Of a stretch of 42,551 nucleotides of DNA, positions 1 through 7,509 are shown in pieces. Under the pieces are notes generated by a model. The model did not search any database. It had not been told where the DNA came from and was given only the letters and a program-made list of their open reading frames with translations. This DNA is from Nevskia sp. (GTDB lineage Bacteria; Pseudomonadota; Gammaproteobacteria; Nevskiales; Nevskiaceae), in contig JAQGNS010000097.1 of NCBI GenBank assembly GCA_028291705.1, forward strand, positions 1 to 42,551. Reading direction: 5' to 3'. Position 1 is the stretch's first letter. Each line of letters begins with the position of its first letter. A program made the translations under genes and the position numbers.

Positions 1-564
1 GGGCGCGTGGTGGGGGCGAAGAAGAGGCAGGTCTATATCGCGCTGAACAAGCCGGTGGGCATCACCTGCACCACCGAACGCCACATCGCCGGCAACATCA
101 TCGACTTCATCAACCATGCCGACCGCATCTTCCCCATCGGCCGCCTCGACAAGGATTCGGAAGGCCTGATCCTGCTCACCAACAACGGTGACATCGTCAA
201 TGAAATCCTGCGCGTCGAAAACAAGCACGAGAAGGAATACATCGTCACAGTGGACCGCCCGGTGACGACCGATTTCCTCGACGGGATGTCGAAGGGCGTG
301 CGCCTGCCGGAACTGGAGACGACCACCAAGCCCTGCCGCACCAGCCGCGTCGGCGACCGGGCCGAAAGTCGAGTGTTCCGTATCGTGCTGACGCAGGGAC
401 TGAACCGGCAGATCCGCCGCATGTGCGAAGCCTTCGGCTACGACGTGCGGCGGCTGCAACGGGTACGCATCATCAACCTGCGCCTGGGCAGCCTGAAGGT
501 GGGAGCCTGGCGCGACCTGACGGCCGAGGAATTGCGCGGGCTGTTGCCGGGGCGCGAGTTCTGA
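1..564 (+). CDS. rluF: 23S rRNA pseudouridine synthase RluF, 5' end outside the window
   Basis: The reading frame is open from base 1, so the visible part (about 185 residues) is the catalytic domain of a larger protein. The N-terminal S4 RNA-binding domain expected in RluF would lie upstream of the window. The RsuA/RluB/E/F hallmark [10 protein letters not shown] carries the catalytic Asp, preceded by ALNKPVGI and followed by [18 protein letters not shown], which matches RluF (23S rRNA U2604 isomerisation) better than RluB or RluE. E. coli RluF has a basic C-terminal tail that is missing here; the protein ends soon after [12 protein letters not shown] codons at 7 and 10 are unlikely to be true starts because the homology would begin before them. 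The subfamily call rests on remembered similarity. Confidence 0.88.
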   Translation, partial: GRVVGAKKRQVYIALNKPVGITCTTERHIAGNIIDFINHADRIFPIGRLDKDSEGLILLTNNGDIVNEILRVENKHEKEYIVTVDRPVTTDFLDGMSKGVRLPELETTTKPCRTSRVGDRAESRVFRIVLTQGLNRQIRRMCEAFGYDVRRLQRVRIINLRLGSLKVGAWRDLTAEELRGLLPGREF

Positions 565-579
565 AGCGGACGGCGCGGG

Positions 580-1833
580 CTATTCGCAGCGCCGCGCGAT
601 GGCCGAAAGCAGTTTGCCCAGCAGCACCAGGTGCTTGCCCAGGATGGCCTTGCCGGTGGTGAGCAGGGCGGCGGAAATCTCACGCTGCGGATCGGCCCAG
701 CCGAGGATGTTGATGAAGCCGAGGTGGCCGTAGGCCTGCGCCGTATCCGGGCCGTAGAGACCGAAGGGGTTGGCGCCGAGCATCATGCCCTCGCTGTAGC
801 GCATCGGGATCATCAGCATGCGGTCGACCGACATGCGGCCGCGCGGCGCCACGGCCCGCGCCACCGTTTCGGCCTTGAGGATGCGCTGGCCATTCCACAC
901 GCCGCCGTCGAGCAGCATCTGGAAGAAGCGCGACAGTTCCTCGGCCGTGGAATAGATGTTTCCGGCGGGGATCACCGCGTCCATGAAGGTCTGTGAGTTG
1001 GACGCTTCCACCACCTCGTCGAACGGCGCCAGCAGGGCGCGCTCCACCACCTTGGACAGGGGGAAGCGCACCGGCGGCCCGGCGACGTAGTTCACCGCCG
1101 CCTGGTCGCGGTACTGCGCCGGCAGGCCGTAGGTGAAATGCTTCATGCCCAGCGGCTGGCGGATGTGCCGGTCCAGGTATTCGCGCAGGGACTGCCCGGT
1201 GACGCGCTGCAGCAGCTCGGCCAGGATGAAGCCGCCGGTGATGGCGTGGTAAGCCAGCTGGCGGCCGTGGGTCTGCGGCGCGCGGCAGATCAGCTCGATG
1301 ACCCGGTCCCAGTCGTTGAGCAGCTCGACCTTGCGCTCGGCCTTGGGCAGGGCGATGGAGGGGAAGCCGCCCCGGTGCGACAGCACATCCGCCACCTTGA
1401 TGCCGTGCTTGCCGGCCTGGCCGAACTCGGGAAGGTACCGGCTGACCGGCACGTCGAGATCGATTTCGCCGTCCTCGGCCAGCTTGTGGATCAGGATGGC
1501 GGTGACGGCCTTGGAAGCGGAGAACAGGCACACCGGCATGCCCGGCGTGAGCAGCATGCGGTGGGCGTCGCGCTGGTCGCGCGGGCCGCCGCCGAAGACG
1601 TGGCCGATGCTGCGGTTGAAGACGATCTGGCCGCGCCGGCGCAGGCACAGGCTCATCGCCGGGTGCGCACCGGAGCGATACAGGGCCTGCACTGCATGCC
1701 AGATCTCGCGCGCGTCCTCGCGGGCCAGGCCGGCGCGCGGCGGAAACACCTCGTGTGCGCGGTCGATGGTGGTCAGTGCGCGCAGGTCGTGGGGCACCAC
1801 GATGCTGTGCTGCTGCCGACGGAACACTGGCAT
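580..1833 (-). CDS. Serine hydrolase, beta-lactamase (class C/EstB) fold
   Basis: A 417-residue protein of the penicillin-binding/beta-lactamase-like family (Pfam Beta-lactamase). The nucleophile motif S-x-x-K is FSASK (Ser105, Lys108). A tyrosine motif is at Tyr195 (Y-H-A, where the usual form is Y-x-N), and the third motif is HLG at 370-372 within YGHLGF. Family members are esterases, D-aminopeptidases or carboxypeptidases; the substrate cannot be read from sequence. I see no signal peptide, so it may be cytoplasmic. A purine-rich GGGAGA precedes the ATG at 1833. It lies tail to tail with rluF (15 bp apart) and downstream of the desaturase on the same strand, 91 bp away. The loss of Asn in the second motif favours esterase-type activity over true beta-lactamase, which is inference. 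Confidence 0.88.
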   Translation of the reverse strand: MPVFRRQQHSIVVPHDLRALTTIDRAHEVFPPRAGLAREDAREIWHAVQALYRSGAHPAMSLCLRRRGQIVFNRSIGHVFGGGPRDQRDAHRMLLTPGMPVCLFSASKAVTAILIHKLAEDGEIDLDVPVSRYLPEFGQAGKHGIKVADVLSHRGGFPSIALPKAERKVELLNDWDRVIELICRAPQTHGRQLAYHAITGGFILAELLQRVTGQSLREYLDRHIRQPLGMKHFTYGLPAQYRDQAAVNYVAGPPVRFPLSKVVERALLAPFDEVVEASNSQTFMDAVIPAGNIYSTAEELSRFFQMLLDGGVWNGQRILKAETVARAVAPRGRMSVDRMLMIPMRYSEGMMLGANPFGLYGPDTAQAYGHLGFINILGWADPQREISAALLTTGKAILGKHLVLLGKLLSAIARRCE

Positions 1834-1891
1834 TGCCCTGCTCTCCCGATGGGCTTCTTGGAGCCCTGGATGCGATGGTGTCGCTTATGGA

Positions 1892-1921
1892 GCCGCGCCG
1901 TTTGCCGGCGCGGCGCTTTTT
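1892..1921 (+). terminator. Stem-loop with T-run on the + strand
   Basis: A perfect 9-bp arm pair (1892-1900 and 1906-1914) encloses the 5-base loop TTTGC. It is followed on the + strand by GCTTTTTA. It has the form of a rho-independent terminator for rightward transcription, yet both flanking genes run leftward. Read leftward it has an A-run before and no T-run after the stem. Confidence 0.5.
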
Positions 1922-1924
1922 AGT

Positions 1925-3070
1925 TCAGGCGGTCTGCAGGCGCAGCAGGCGCACGCGCCGACGCTGCAGGCGCAGGCTGTGTTCCAGCACCTGGAAGCGG
2001 CGCCGTGCCTCGCTGTGCTCCCACTGTCCGGCGATCTGCTTGCGCGCCGCGTCGATGCGCTCGGCCTGCAGCTTCTTCCACTCGTTGAGGGTGACGGAGA
2101 AGGCCTCCATCTCGTGCTCGAACAGCTTCTGCAACTCGGCCAGGCGGCCCGGATGACTGCAGGCACGCAGCTTCTCCTGGGTGCGCTCGAACTGCCGCTG
2201 CAGCATGGCGCGCTGGATCTTGAACTCGGGCACGCGCTTGAGGCCGCGGGTCACGCCGACGGCGGACCAGCCGGCGATCCACCACTTGGTCGGATCGAAC
2301 TGCCACCAGCGCACGCCGTTGCGGTAATCCCACTGGAACAGGTGGTGGAAGTTGTGATACCCCTCGCCGTAGGTGAACAGGGCGACAAGGTCGTTGTCAC
2401 GCGCGGTGTTGTCGGCGGTGTACGGGCGGCGGCCCCAGTAGTGAGCCAGCGAATTGATGAAGAAGGTAAGGTGGTGGTTGACCACCAGGCGCAGCAGGCC
2501 GCCGATCAGCATGAAGCCCCAGGGATCGTCGAAAGCGGCGCCGACCAGGGCCGGGAACGCGATGTTCATGCCCAGCGCCAGGCCCAGGTAGTGCCGGTGC
2601 TGGAAGGCCACCAGCGGATCCTGCTGCAGGTCGCGGGCATTGCTGAAGTCCAGCGCGCTGCTGGGATAGTTGCGCAGCATCCAGCCCATGTGGGCGTACC
2701 AGAAGCCGCGCTTGATCGAATACGGGTCGTTGTCGACGTCATCGACGTTCTTGTGATGCACCCGGTGCATCGAAGCCCAGATCAGGGTGCTGTTCTGCAG
2801 CGACATGGCGCCGAACAGCATGTAGAACAGGCGCAGCGTCCAGTGCGCCTCATAGGCGCGGTGCGACCACAGGCGGTGATAACCGGCGGTGATCGACAGG
2901 CCGGTGGCCCACATGGTGAATCCGAAGAAGATCCATGGCCCGGCGCCGAGATGATGGCTCCAGGCATACCAGGGCAGCACCGTCAGGGCGCCAACCGTGG
3001 AGATGGAAAACATGATGACGGCGGGAATGTTGATGGGAGCCTTGCGGGCTTCCGCGACAGCATCGGTCAT
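1925..3070 (-). CDS. Acyl-CoA/acyl-lipid fatty acid desaturase (delta-9 type) with C-terminal coiled coil
   Basis: A membrane di-iron desaturase of 381 residues from the ATG at 3070; an in-frame ATG at 3100 is the alternative start, and neither has a strong ribosome site. All three histidine boxes are present: HRLWSH (65-70), HRVHH (102-106) and HNFHH (239-243). Hydrophobic stretches around 14-60, 80-95 and 165-200 fit the four-helix membrane topology of the family. It probably introduces a cis double bond into saturated acyl chains to control membrane fluidity. From about residue 285 a roughly 95-residue Lys/Arg/Glu/Gln-rich helical tail follows, predicted by eye as a coiled coil, which goes beyond the usual catalytic domain. 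A cold-shock gene lies just upstream on the same strand, consistent with a role in cold adaptation, but a terminator separates the two. Confidence 0.93.
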   Translation of the reverse strand: MTDAVAEARKAPINIPAVIMFSISTVGALTVLPWYAWSHHLGAGPWIFFGFTMWATGLSITAGYHRLWSHRAYEAHWTLRLFYMLFGAMSLQNSTLIWASMHRVHHKNVDDVDNDPYSIKRGFWYAHMGWMLRNYPSSALDFSNARDLQQDPLVAFQHRHYLGLALGMNIAFPALVGAAFDDPWGFMLIGGLLRLVVNHHLTFFINSLAHYWGRRPYTADNTARDNDLVALFTYGEGYHNFHHLFQWDYRNGVRWWQFDPTKWWIAGWSAVGVTRGLKRVPEFKIQRAMLQRQFERTQEKLRACSHPGRLAELQKLFEHEMEAFSVTLNEWKKLQAERIDAARKQIAGQWEHSEARRRFQVLEHSLRLQRRRVRLLRLQTA

Positions 3071-3270
3071 GTATGGACTCTGGCGGCATCCTGGCCGCAT
3101 GCGGCAAACAATCGGGTGCGATTGCGAGGGCTATTGGAGCATGCCGCGGGGCGCGCCGCCAATAGTCAAAACTCACTGGAAGCGGAGGCGCCCGTCAAGC
3201 GGTCAAGCGGAGGCCGACCACCGGGGCCGGCCCATCCGGGAAACCCGCTCCGGCAATACCCTTCGCCCAT

Positions 3271-3303
3271 AAAAAAAACCGCGGTGATTAGCCGCGGTTT
3301 TTC
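3271..3303 (-). terminator. Rho-independent terminator of the cold-shock gene
   Basis: CCGCGG arms (3279-3284 and 3292-3297) around a 7-base loop are flanked by A and T runs, so the stem can extend to more than 10 bp and act in both directions. It lies 18 bp after the stop codon of the leftward cold-shock gene. Confidence 0.9.
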
Positions 3304-3321
3304 TAAGCGGTGCTGCTTGGG

Positions 3322-3534
3322 TTACAGCGGGCGAATCTGAGTCGCCTGCATGCCCTTCGGGCCGCGCGCAGCTTTGTACTCAACGCGCTGACCTTCCTTG
3401 AGGGTCTTGAAACCCGTGCCCTGGATTTCCTTGAAGTGGGCGAAGAGGTCTTCACCACCGTCCGACGGCGTGATAAAGCCGAAGCCTTTCGCGTCGTTGA
3501 ACCACTTCACGGTACCAGTAGAATTATCTGCCAT
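3322..3534 (-). CDS. Cold-shock domain protein, CspA family
   Basis: A 70-residue single cold-shock domain, the standard length for CspA-type RNA chaperones. [15 protein letters not shown] holds the RNP1 motif (KGFGFI), and DLFAHF is the RNP2 equivalent (usually VFVHF). It binds single-stranded RNA/DNA and melts secondary structure during cold or growth transitions. The start at 3534 is supported by AAAAGGA seven bases upstream. A strong terminator follows, and the long upstream region (to about 3930) contains small dyads that could form a structured 5' leader, as known for cold-induced csp mRNAs; whether this copy is cold-inducible cannot be told. Confidence 0.97.
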   Translation of the reverse strand: MADNSTGTVKWFNDAKGFGFITPSDGGEDLFAHFKEIQGTGFKTLKEGQRVEYKAARGPKGMQATQIRPL

Positions 3535-4056
3535 ACGACATTCCTTTTACGATAAAACAATGATGGACGGGCGTTAGCCCGGGTTTGCAAGCGATCAAGG
3601 AGGTGCCGGGAGACATTACAAAGCGCCGCTTTGGGAAGCGGGTAAAGGACCGCGGTACGGACTGCTTGAAACAATTGCGGAGAGCACTCTACCCCGTTCT
3701 TTGGCCGCTGTCGAATCCCTTACGCCTCGGCACTTTCCGGGCTGGAGGCCGCAAAGCAGGCGGGGACGCGCCTTGTGGGCCGCCGGCATGGAGCCGAAGC
3801 GGGCCGGGCAGGCCGGACTGGGCGCCCTCCATATATAAGGAGCGCCGGCATCGAAAATCCGCAAAAGGCGCGGCAGACAGCCGCGACTCGGTCCAGCCCG
3901 TTATCAGCCATTCCAGCAGACGCAAAACATGAGTATTGAGTCATGTTTTGCGCCATCCATCGGTCATGACCGTCCTCCGGTCCACCTGACGCGGGGTTCC
4001 GCCGGGGTCGCAGTGCCAGCATGCGATCACAGGATCTGGAATCAGCAAGGACGCGT
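3535..4056. other. Divergent intergenic region between the cold-shock gene and a small unknown gene
   Basis: No credible gene is present in these 522 bases. Next to the csp start are two small stem-loops, CGGGC-GTTA-GCCCG (3568-3581) and CCGCTT-TGGG-AAGCGG (3626-3641), possibly part of the csp leader. The stretch from 3720 to 3900 is GC-rich with no clear signal apart from CCATATATAAGGAG near 3830. A longer dyad lies at 3922-3951 and is listed separately. Confidence 0.5.
3922..3951. repeat. Perfect 11-bp dyad GCAAAACATGA / TCATGTTTTGC
   Basis: The two 11-base arms are exact inverted copies separated by 8 bases (GTATTGAG). There is no T-run, so it is more like a protein-binding operator or an RNA hairpin than a terminator. 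It lies about 105 bp upstream of the small gene at 4057 and about 390 bp upstream of the cold-shock gene, so it could serve either. Confidence 0.6.
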
Positions 4057-4401
4057 ATGCCAGCAACAGACGGCTTGGCTTTGGTACAACACTCGGGGCG
4101 CTCCCTGCGCCCGGTCTGGAGCCTGTATCCCGGCGGCCGGCGCCTGCGCCTGTCCTTGCGCGAGCCGCGCGGCTTCGGGCCGCCGCTTCCGGCAACCGTC
4201 GATATCGACTGGATCTGCGAGGAAGACCAGATCGTGTTGCGCGACGCGGAGCTGCACCGCGCCCTGGCCCGCGCCGGCATCGTCCGGGATGGCTACAAAC
4301 CCCTGCTGAGCAATCACGGCACCCTGATCCTGGCCCGCCTGACCGCAGCGGAGCTTGAGCGCCTGCCCGATCAAGTCTGCGAAACCGCACTGGCGCACTA
4401 G
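4057..4401 (+). CDS. Small hypothetical protein
   Basis: A 114-residue protein that I do not recognise. The start at 4057 is chosen because AAGGA (4047-4051) sits five bases before the ATG; an upstream in-frame ATG at 4021 lacks such a site. Codon use is GC3-rich like its neighbours, which supports real coding. There is no signal peptide or membrane segment. The central stretch IDWICEEDQIVLRD and the C-terminal half look like a compact alpha/beta domain. No neighbour suggests a function: it is divergent from the cold-shock gene and convergent with the OsmC gene. Confidence 0.6.
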   Translation: MPATDGLALVQHSGRSLRPVWSLYPGGRRLRLSLREPRGFGPPLPATVDIDWICEEDQIVLRDAELHRALARAGIVRDGYKPLLSNHGTLILARLTAAELERLPDQVCETALAH

Positions 4402-4529
4402 AGTTTTCTACCGGACCCGGCCGCTTTGACCGGTCGGGGACCCTCGCCTTAGCCGTGGAAATAGTGGCCGGTCGATTCCGCTCGAAGAATGCACCGTTCT
4501 GGTGCAACCTACCCGCTCGGGCAGGATCA

Positions 4530-4546
4530 CCTGGGAACATCCCAGG
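4530..4546. repeat. Small perfect hairpin CCTGGGA-ACA-TCCCAGG
   Basis: Seven-base perfect arms with a three-base loop lie between the convergent genes ending at 4401 and 4644. A second small hairpin GCACC-GTTCT-GGTGC is at 4491-4505. Neither carries a T-run. They may help end transcription between the two genes, but this is weak. The rest of 4402-4643 shows nothing else. Confidence 0.4.
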
Positions 4547-4643
4547 AAAACCCCCAAACCGCATCAACAGCGTCTTTTAGGCCGCAAAGTGCAAGAAAGC
4601 GTAAATCGGCTGAAAGCTTCCACTGGGGTGTCTTTTTCCACTT

Positions 4644-5123
4644 TCATGCAAGGTCTTCCACCATCACTTCAGTCTTCACCGAATTGGCCAGGAAACAATC
4701 TTCGTGCGAACGATGGTGCAGTGCGTCGATGTCCGCTGCACTCGGGCGCTTGTCGCCGCTGAAGCTGATGCGCGGACGCAGCGCCACTTTCAACATCGCG
4801 ATGCGCCCCTGCGCATCCTTGCCCATGGTGCCGATCGCCTGATCCTCGTAGCGATCGACAACGAAGCCGCGCTGCGCTGCGTAAGAAAGGAAGAACAGCA
4901 TGTGGCAGGAAGACAATGCGGCGATGAACGCCTCTTCCGGATCGACGTTGGCTTCCACCGACATGGGCAGCGGCACCACCTTGGGCGAACTCGAAGCCGC
5001 GACCACCACACCGCCGTCGAAGCGCCATTGATGCGCGCGCGAGTAGCGGTTGTCGGTGTACTTCTCGTCATTGCTGCGCTGCCACAAGACCGTGGCGAAA
5101 TAATCATGCTTGCCGCTGCTCAT
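4644..5123 (-). CDS. OsmC family protein (peroxiredoxin-like)
   Basis: A 159-residue OsmC/Ohr-family protein. Two conserved cysteines are present: Cys73 in ALSSCHMLFFL and Cys143 in HEDCFLANSV, the pair that reduces organic hydroperoxides in this family. The sequence is nearer to the YhfA/OsmC-like branch, with the typical start HDYFATVLWQR, than to Ohr. The start at 5123 is preceded by AGGAGC five bases upstream; an in-frame ATG at 5174 would add 17 residues without homology. It is cytoplasmic and likely acts in oxidative-stress defence with thiol or lipoyl reductants. It is divergent from the alpha/beta hydrolase at 5192, with a 68 bp gap that must hold both promoters. Confidence 0.92.
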   Translation of the reverse strand: MSSGKHDYFATVLWQRSNDEKYTDNRYSRAHQWRFDGGVVVAASSSPKVVPLPMSVEANVDPEEAFIAALSSCHMLFFLSYAAQRGFVVDRYEDQAIGTMGKDAQGRIAMLKVALRPRISFSGDKRPSAADIDALHHRSHEDCFLANSVKTEVMVEDLA

Positions 5124-5191
5124 GCCCGCTCCTGATTTGTCCGAGGCGTTGCGGTGATAATGCACGCTAAACAACGACGGGGGGAATCAGC

Positions 5192-5902
5192 ATGAGCCAG
5201 CCATCCGGGATACCGGACATCCGCGCACCGCGCCTGCATCTGCTTGCGCTGGAGCTGCGCGTGTTCGCGGAGATGCCCTGGTTTCTGCTGCGCAGCCTGA
5301 GCATTCGCGGAATGCCGGCCGGCGACGGCCACCCGGTGATGATCGTGCCGGGCTTCGGCGCGAACGATCTGGCTACGCTGCCGTTGCGCCGCGCATTGAA
5401 TCAACTGGGTTACGCGGCCTGCGGTTGGGACCAGGGCACCAACTTCGGCATGCGTCCCACGCTGAAGAAGGCTTTGACACAACGGCTGGAGAAACTCAGC
5501 TCCGAACACCAGTCGCCGGTGAGCCTGATCGGCTGGAGTCTCGGCGGCGTGTTCGTGCGCGAGATGGCGCGGCATCAACCGCAACTGGTGCGGCGCGTAT
5601 TCACGCTCGGCAGCCCGATCAACGGTCGTCCTGATGCCAACAACATGCTCGCTTTGTTCCGCTTGGCCAATCGCGGCAAGCCGGTGAATCTCGACTGGGA
5701 AGGATTCCGCAAACGCACAGCGCCGCCGCCGGTGCCATGCACCGCGATCTACTCGAAGAGCGACGGCATCGTCGCCTGGCAGTGCTCGATGGAAGACCCC
5801 GCGGCGAACACGGAATGCGCGGAAGTGCGCGGAAGTCACTTCGGATTGGTGGTTAACCGCCAGGTCCTGCGCGTCATCGCCGACCGCCTGGCACGCGTTT
5901 AA
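5192..5902 (+). CDS. Alpha/beta hydrolase
   Basis: A 236-residue alpha/beta-hydrolase. The nucleophile elbow is GWSLGG with Ser116; the likely acid is Asp191 (KSDGIV) and the base His216 (GSHFG). The oxyanion region is MIVPGFGAND near residue 50. There is no signal peptide. The fold resembles short lipases/PGAP1-like esterases that act on acyl esters; the substrate is unknown. A GGGGGGAA ribosome site lies seven to eight bases before the ATG. It shares a short divergent promoter region with the OsmC-type gene, so the two could be co-regulated. Confidence 0.88.
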   Translation: MSQPSGIPDIRAPRLHLLALELRVFAEMPWFLLRSLSIRGMPAGDGHPVMIVPGFGANDLATLPLRRALNQLGYAACGWDQGTNFGMRPTLKKALTQRLEKLSSEHQSPVSLIGWSLGGVFVREMARHQPQLVRRVFTLGSPINGRPDANNMLALFRLANRGKPVNLDWEGFRKRTAPPPVPCTAIYSKSDGIVAWQCSMEDPAANTECAEVRGSHFGLVVNRQVLRVIADRLARV

Positions 5903-6158
5903 ACCCTCATCGCGGCACAAAAATCAAGTCCTCGAAATCGCAAAAAACCCAGTATCCACCGCATGTTTTGAGCAATTGTGCAAGCGGGGACGAAACACTT
6001 TTTTGCAGACGGAAAAATATCGGCTTCTGTGCCTTGACAGATTTTCGTCTACTAGATCTTGTGTTTTTTCTCAAGCTTTGCCACTATGGGTCGTGGCCCG
6101 TGACTGTCAGCGATGGGCGTTGATAGCACTAGCCATATTTTGAAGTTGGGAGGTTCCC
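5903..6158. promoter_or_regulatory. AT-rich upstream region of the lysine-rich mini-gene
   Basis: About 250 bases are markedly poorer in GC than the surroundings. A perfect -35-like TTGACA lies near 6034, but no good -10 box sits 16-18 bases downstream, so I do not place a promoter exactly. The AT richness is consistent with a strong promoter or a nucleoid-protein binding zone for the gene at 6159. Confidence 0.35.
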
Positions 6159-6251
6159 ATGCCCGCTGCGAAGAAGGCTGTGAAAAAGAAGGCCGTTGCC
6201 AAGAAAAAGGCTCCGGTGAAGAAGGCTGCCGCAAAGAAGAAAAAGAAGTAA
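6159..6251 (+). CDS. 30-residue lysine-rich peptide, histone H1-tail-like
   Basis: A very short gene: ATG at 6159, TAA at 6249-6251, 30 codons. Fifteen of 30 residues are lysine, arranged as KK/KKK blocks separated by A, V and P (for example MPAAKKAVKKK at the start and a final run of five K). This composition matches eukaryotic H1 C-terminal tails and bacterial H1-like proteins (AlgP/Hc families). Support for real expression: a strong GGGAGG ribosome site five bases before the ATG, an AT-rich upstream region, and a terminator only 25 bp after the stop. It probably binds DNA, RNA or another polyanion electrostatically, perhaps as a nucleoid protein; a ribosome-associated role cannot be excluded. 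Confidence 0.8.
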   Translation: MPAAKKAVKKKAVAKKKAPVKKAAAKKKKK

Positions 6252-6275
6252 ATCGGCGTTTGCCCCGATCTTAAG

Positions 6276-6305
6276 GTCCGGCGCCCCAGACGCCGGGCCT
6301 TTTTT
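6276..6305 (+). terminator. Rho-independent terminator of the lysine-rich mini-gene
   Basis: An 8-bp stem GTCCGGCG/CGCCGGGC (one G-T pair) with a 7-base loop is followed by CTTTTTT. It lies directly after the TAA of the 30-codon gene and makes that gene a self-contained transcription unit. Confidence 0.88.
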
Positions 6306-6452
6306 ATTGCCTGCGATTCCCCCCTGTAACTCCCCGTAACTCCCGGCGCAGCAGCGCCGACGCGGCTCCCGCCGCCATTTCCCATAGCTCCGAAGCGGCC
6401 GCCCCGGCCTGCGCTTGTTTATGATGAGCGCCCGAACCCGCCCTGGCCGCTC

Positions 6453-7481
6453 ATGCAACGCGAACGCCCGTTTCCCGCCATAGCCAACGCCGATCTGGCC
6501 ACCTGGGCCGTCGCGGCGGCGTTTCTGGTGCTGATCATGCAGCTCAAGCTGTTGTCGGGGCTGCTGTCGGCGCTGCTGGTGTACGAACTGGTGCATGTGC
6601 TGGCCGACCGCTTCAAACTCAGCTCGATCAGCCGCAACAACGCCAAACTGGTGGCGGTGGCCCTCCTCACCGGCACCGTGGTGCTGGCGCTGACCCTGCT
6701 GATCATCGGCGCGGCCTCGGCGCTGCGCCACGGCAACGACAGCCTGCCGGCACTGCTGCAAAAACTGGCGGAGATCCTCGACAGCTCGCGCCAGCGGCTG
6801 CCGGCATCGCTGAACGACTACCTGCCGACCGACGCCGACGAGTTGCGGGAGAAGCTCACCGGCTGGCTGCGCGCGCATTCGGGCGCGGTCGGCGGTGCCG
6901 GCGTCATCGCCGGCCGGGTCTTCGCCCACATCCTGATCGGCATGGTCATCGGCGCCCTGCTCGCCTTGCGCGGCGACAGCGGCAAGCTCGCCGAGCGCGG
7001 ACCGCTCGCCGCGGCCATCGCCGAACAAGGCGCGAAACTGAGCGAGGCGTTCCGGCGGGTGGTCTTCGCCCAGGCCTGGATCGCCGGCATCAATGCGGTC
7101 TTCACCGCGATCTACCTGATGGTGATCCTGCCGCTGTGCGGCATCCACCTGCCGCTGACCAAGACCATGGTGACGCTGACCCTGTTCGCGGGGTTGGTGC
7201 CGATCGTCGGCAACCTGATCTCCAACTCGGTCATCGTCATCGTCAGCTTGAGCAGCTCGCTGCCGGTGGCGGTGGCCTCGCTAGCCTTCCTGATCGGCGT
7301 GCACAAGCTCGAATACTTCCTCAACGCGCGCATCATCGGTTCGCACATCCGCGCCAAGGCCTGGGAGCTGCTGGTGGCGATGGTGCTGATGGAAGCGACC
7401 TTCGGCATTCCCGGCGTGATCGCCGCGCCGATCTTCTACGCTTATTTCAAGAACCAGCTGGCCGAAAAAGGCCTGGTTTGA
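6453..7481 (+). CDS. AI-2E family transporter / PerM-like permease
   Basis: A 342-residue polytopic membrane protein of the AI-2E/PerM (TqsA-like) family. Hydrophobic helices lie near residues 17-35, 38-50, 66-90, 150-172, 205-235, 240-265 and 270-290, with the family hallmark near the C-terminus (EATFGIPGVIAAPIFYAYF). A soluble loop occupies residues 95-145. Members have been linked to autoinducer-2 export, Na+/H+ antiport or peptidoglycan-linked functions; the substrate cannot be assigned. No strong ribosome site precedes the ATG at 6453. The next gene starts 28 bp after the stop, so the two are probably cotranscribed. Confidence 0.88.
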   Translation: MQRERPFPAIANADLATWAVAAAFLVLIMQLKLLSGLLSALLVYELVHVLADRFKLSSISRNNAKLVAVALLTGTVVLALTLLIIGAASALRHGNDSLPALLQKLAEILDSSRQRLPASLNDYLPTDADELREKLTGWLRAHSGAVGGAGVIAGRVFAHILIGMVIGALLALRGDSGKLAERGPLAAAIAEQGAKLSEAFRRVVFAQAWIAGINAVFTAIYLMVILPLCGIHLPLTKTMVTLTLFAGLVPIVGNLISNSVIVIVSLSSSLPVAVASLAFLIGVHKLEYFLNARIIGSHIRAKAWELLVAMVLMEATFGIPGVIAAPIFYAYFKNQLAEKGLV

Positions 7482-7509
7482 AATCTCTCATCAACTTATT
7501 GAAGCACGC

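Noticed and set aside
1298-3340. A 680-codon + strand frame opposite the hydrolase and desaturase genes
   Set aside because: Both opposite genes have full catalytic motifs; this frame has none and no ribosome site.
6034-6060. A full sigma-70 promoter with TTGACA
   Set aside because: No acceptable -10 box at 16-18 bases; only the -35-like box can be supported.
6107-6385. A Phe-rich - strand frame opposite the lysine-rich mini-gene
   Set aside because: The poly-Phe stretch is just the complement of the Lys codons; no ribosome site.
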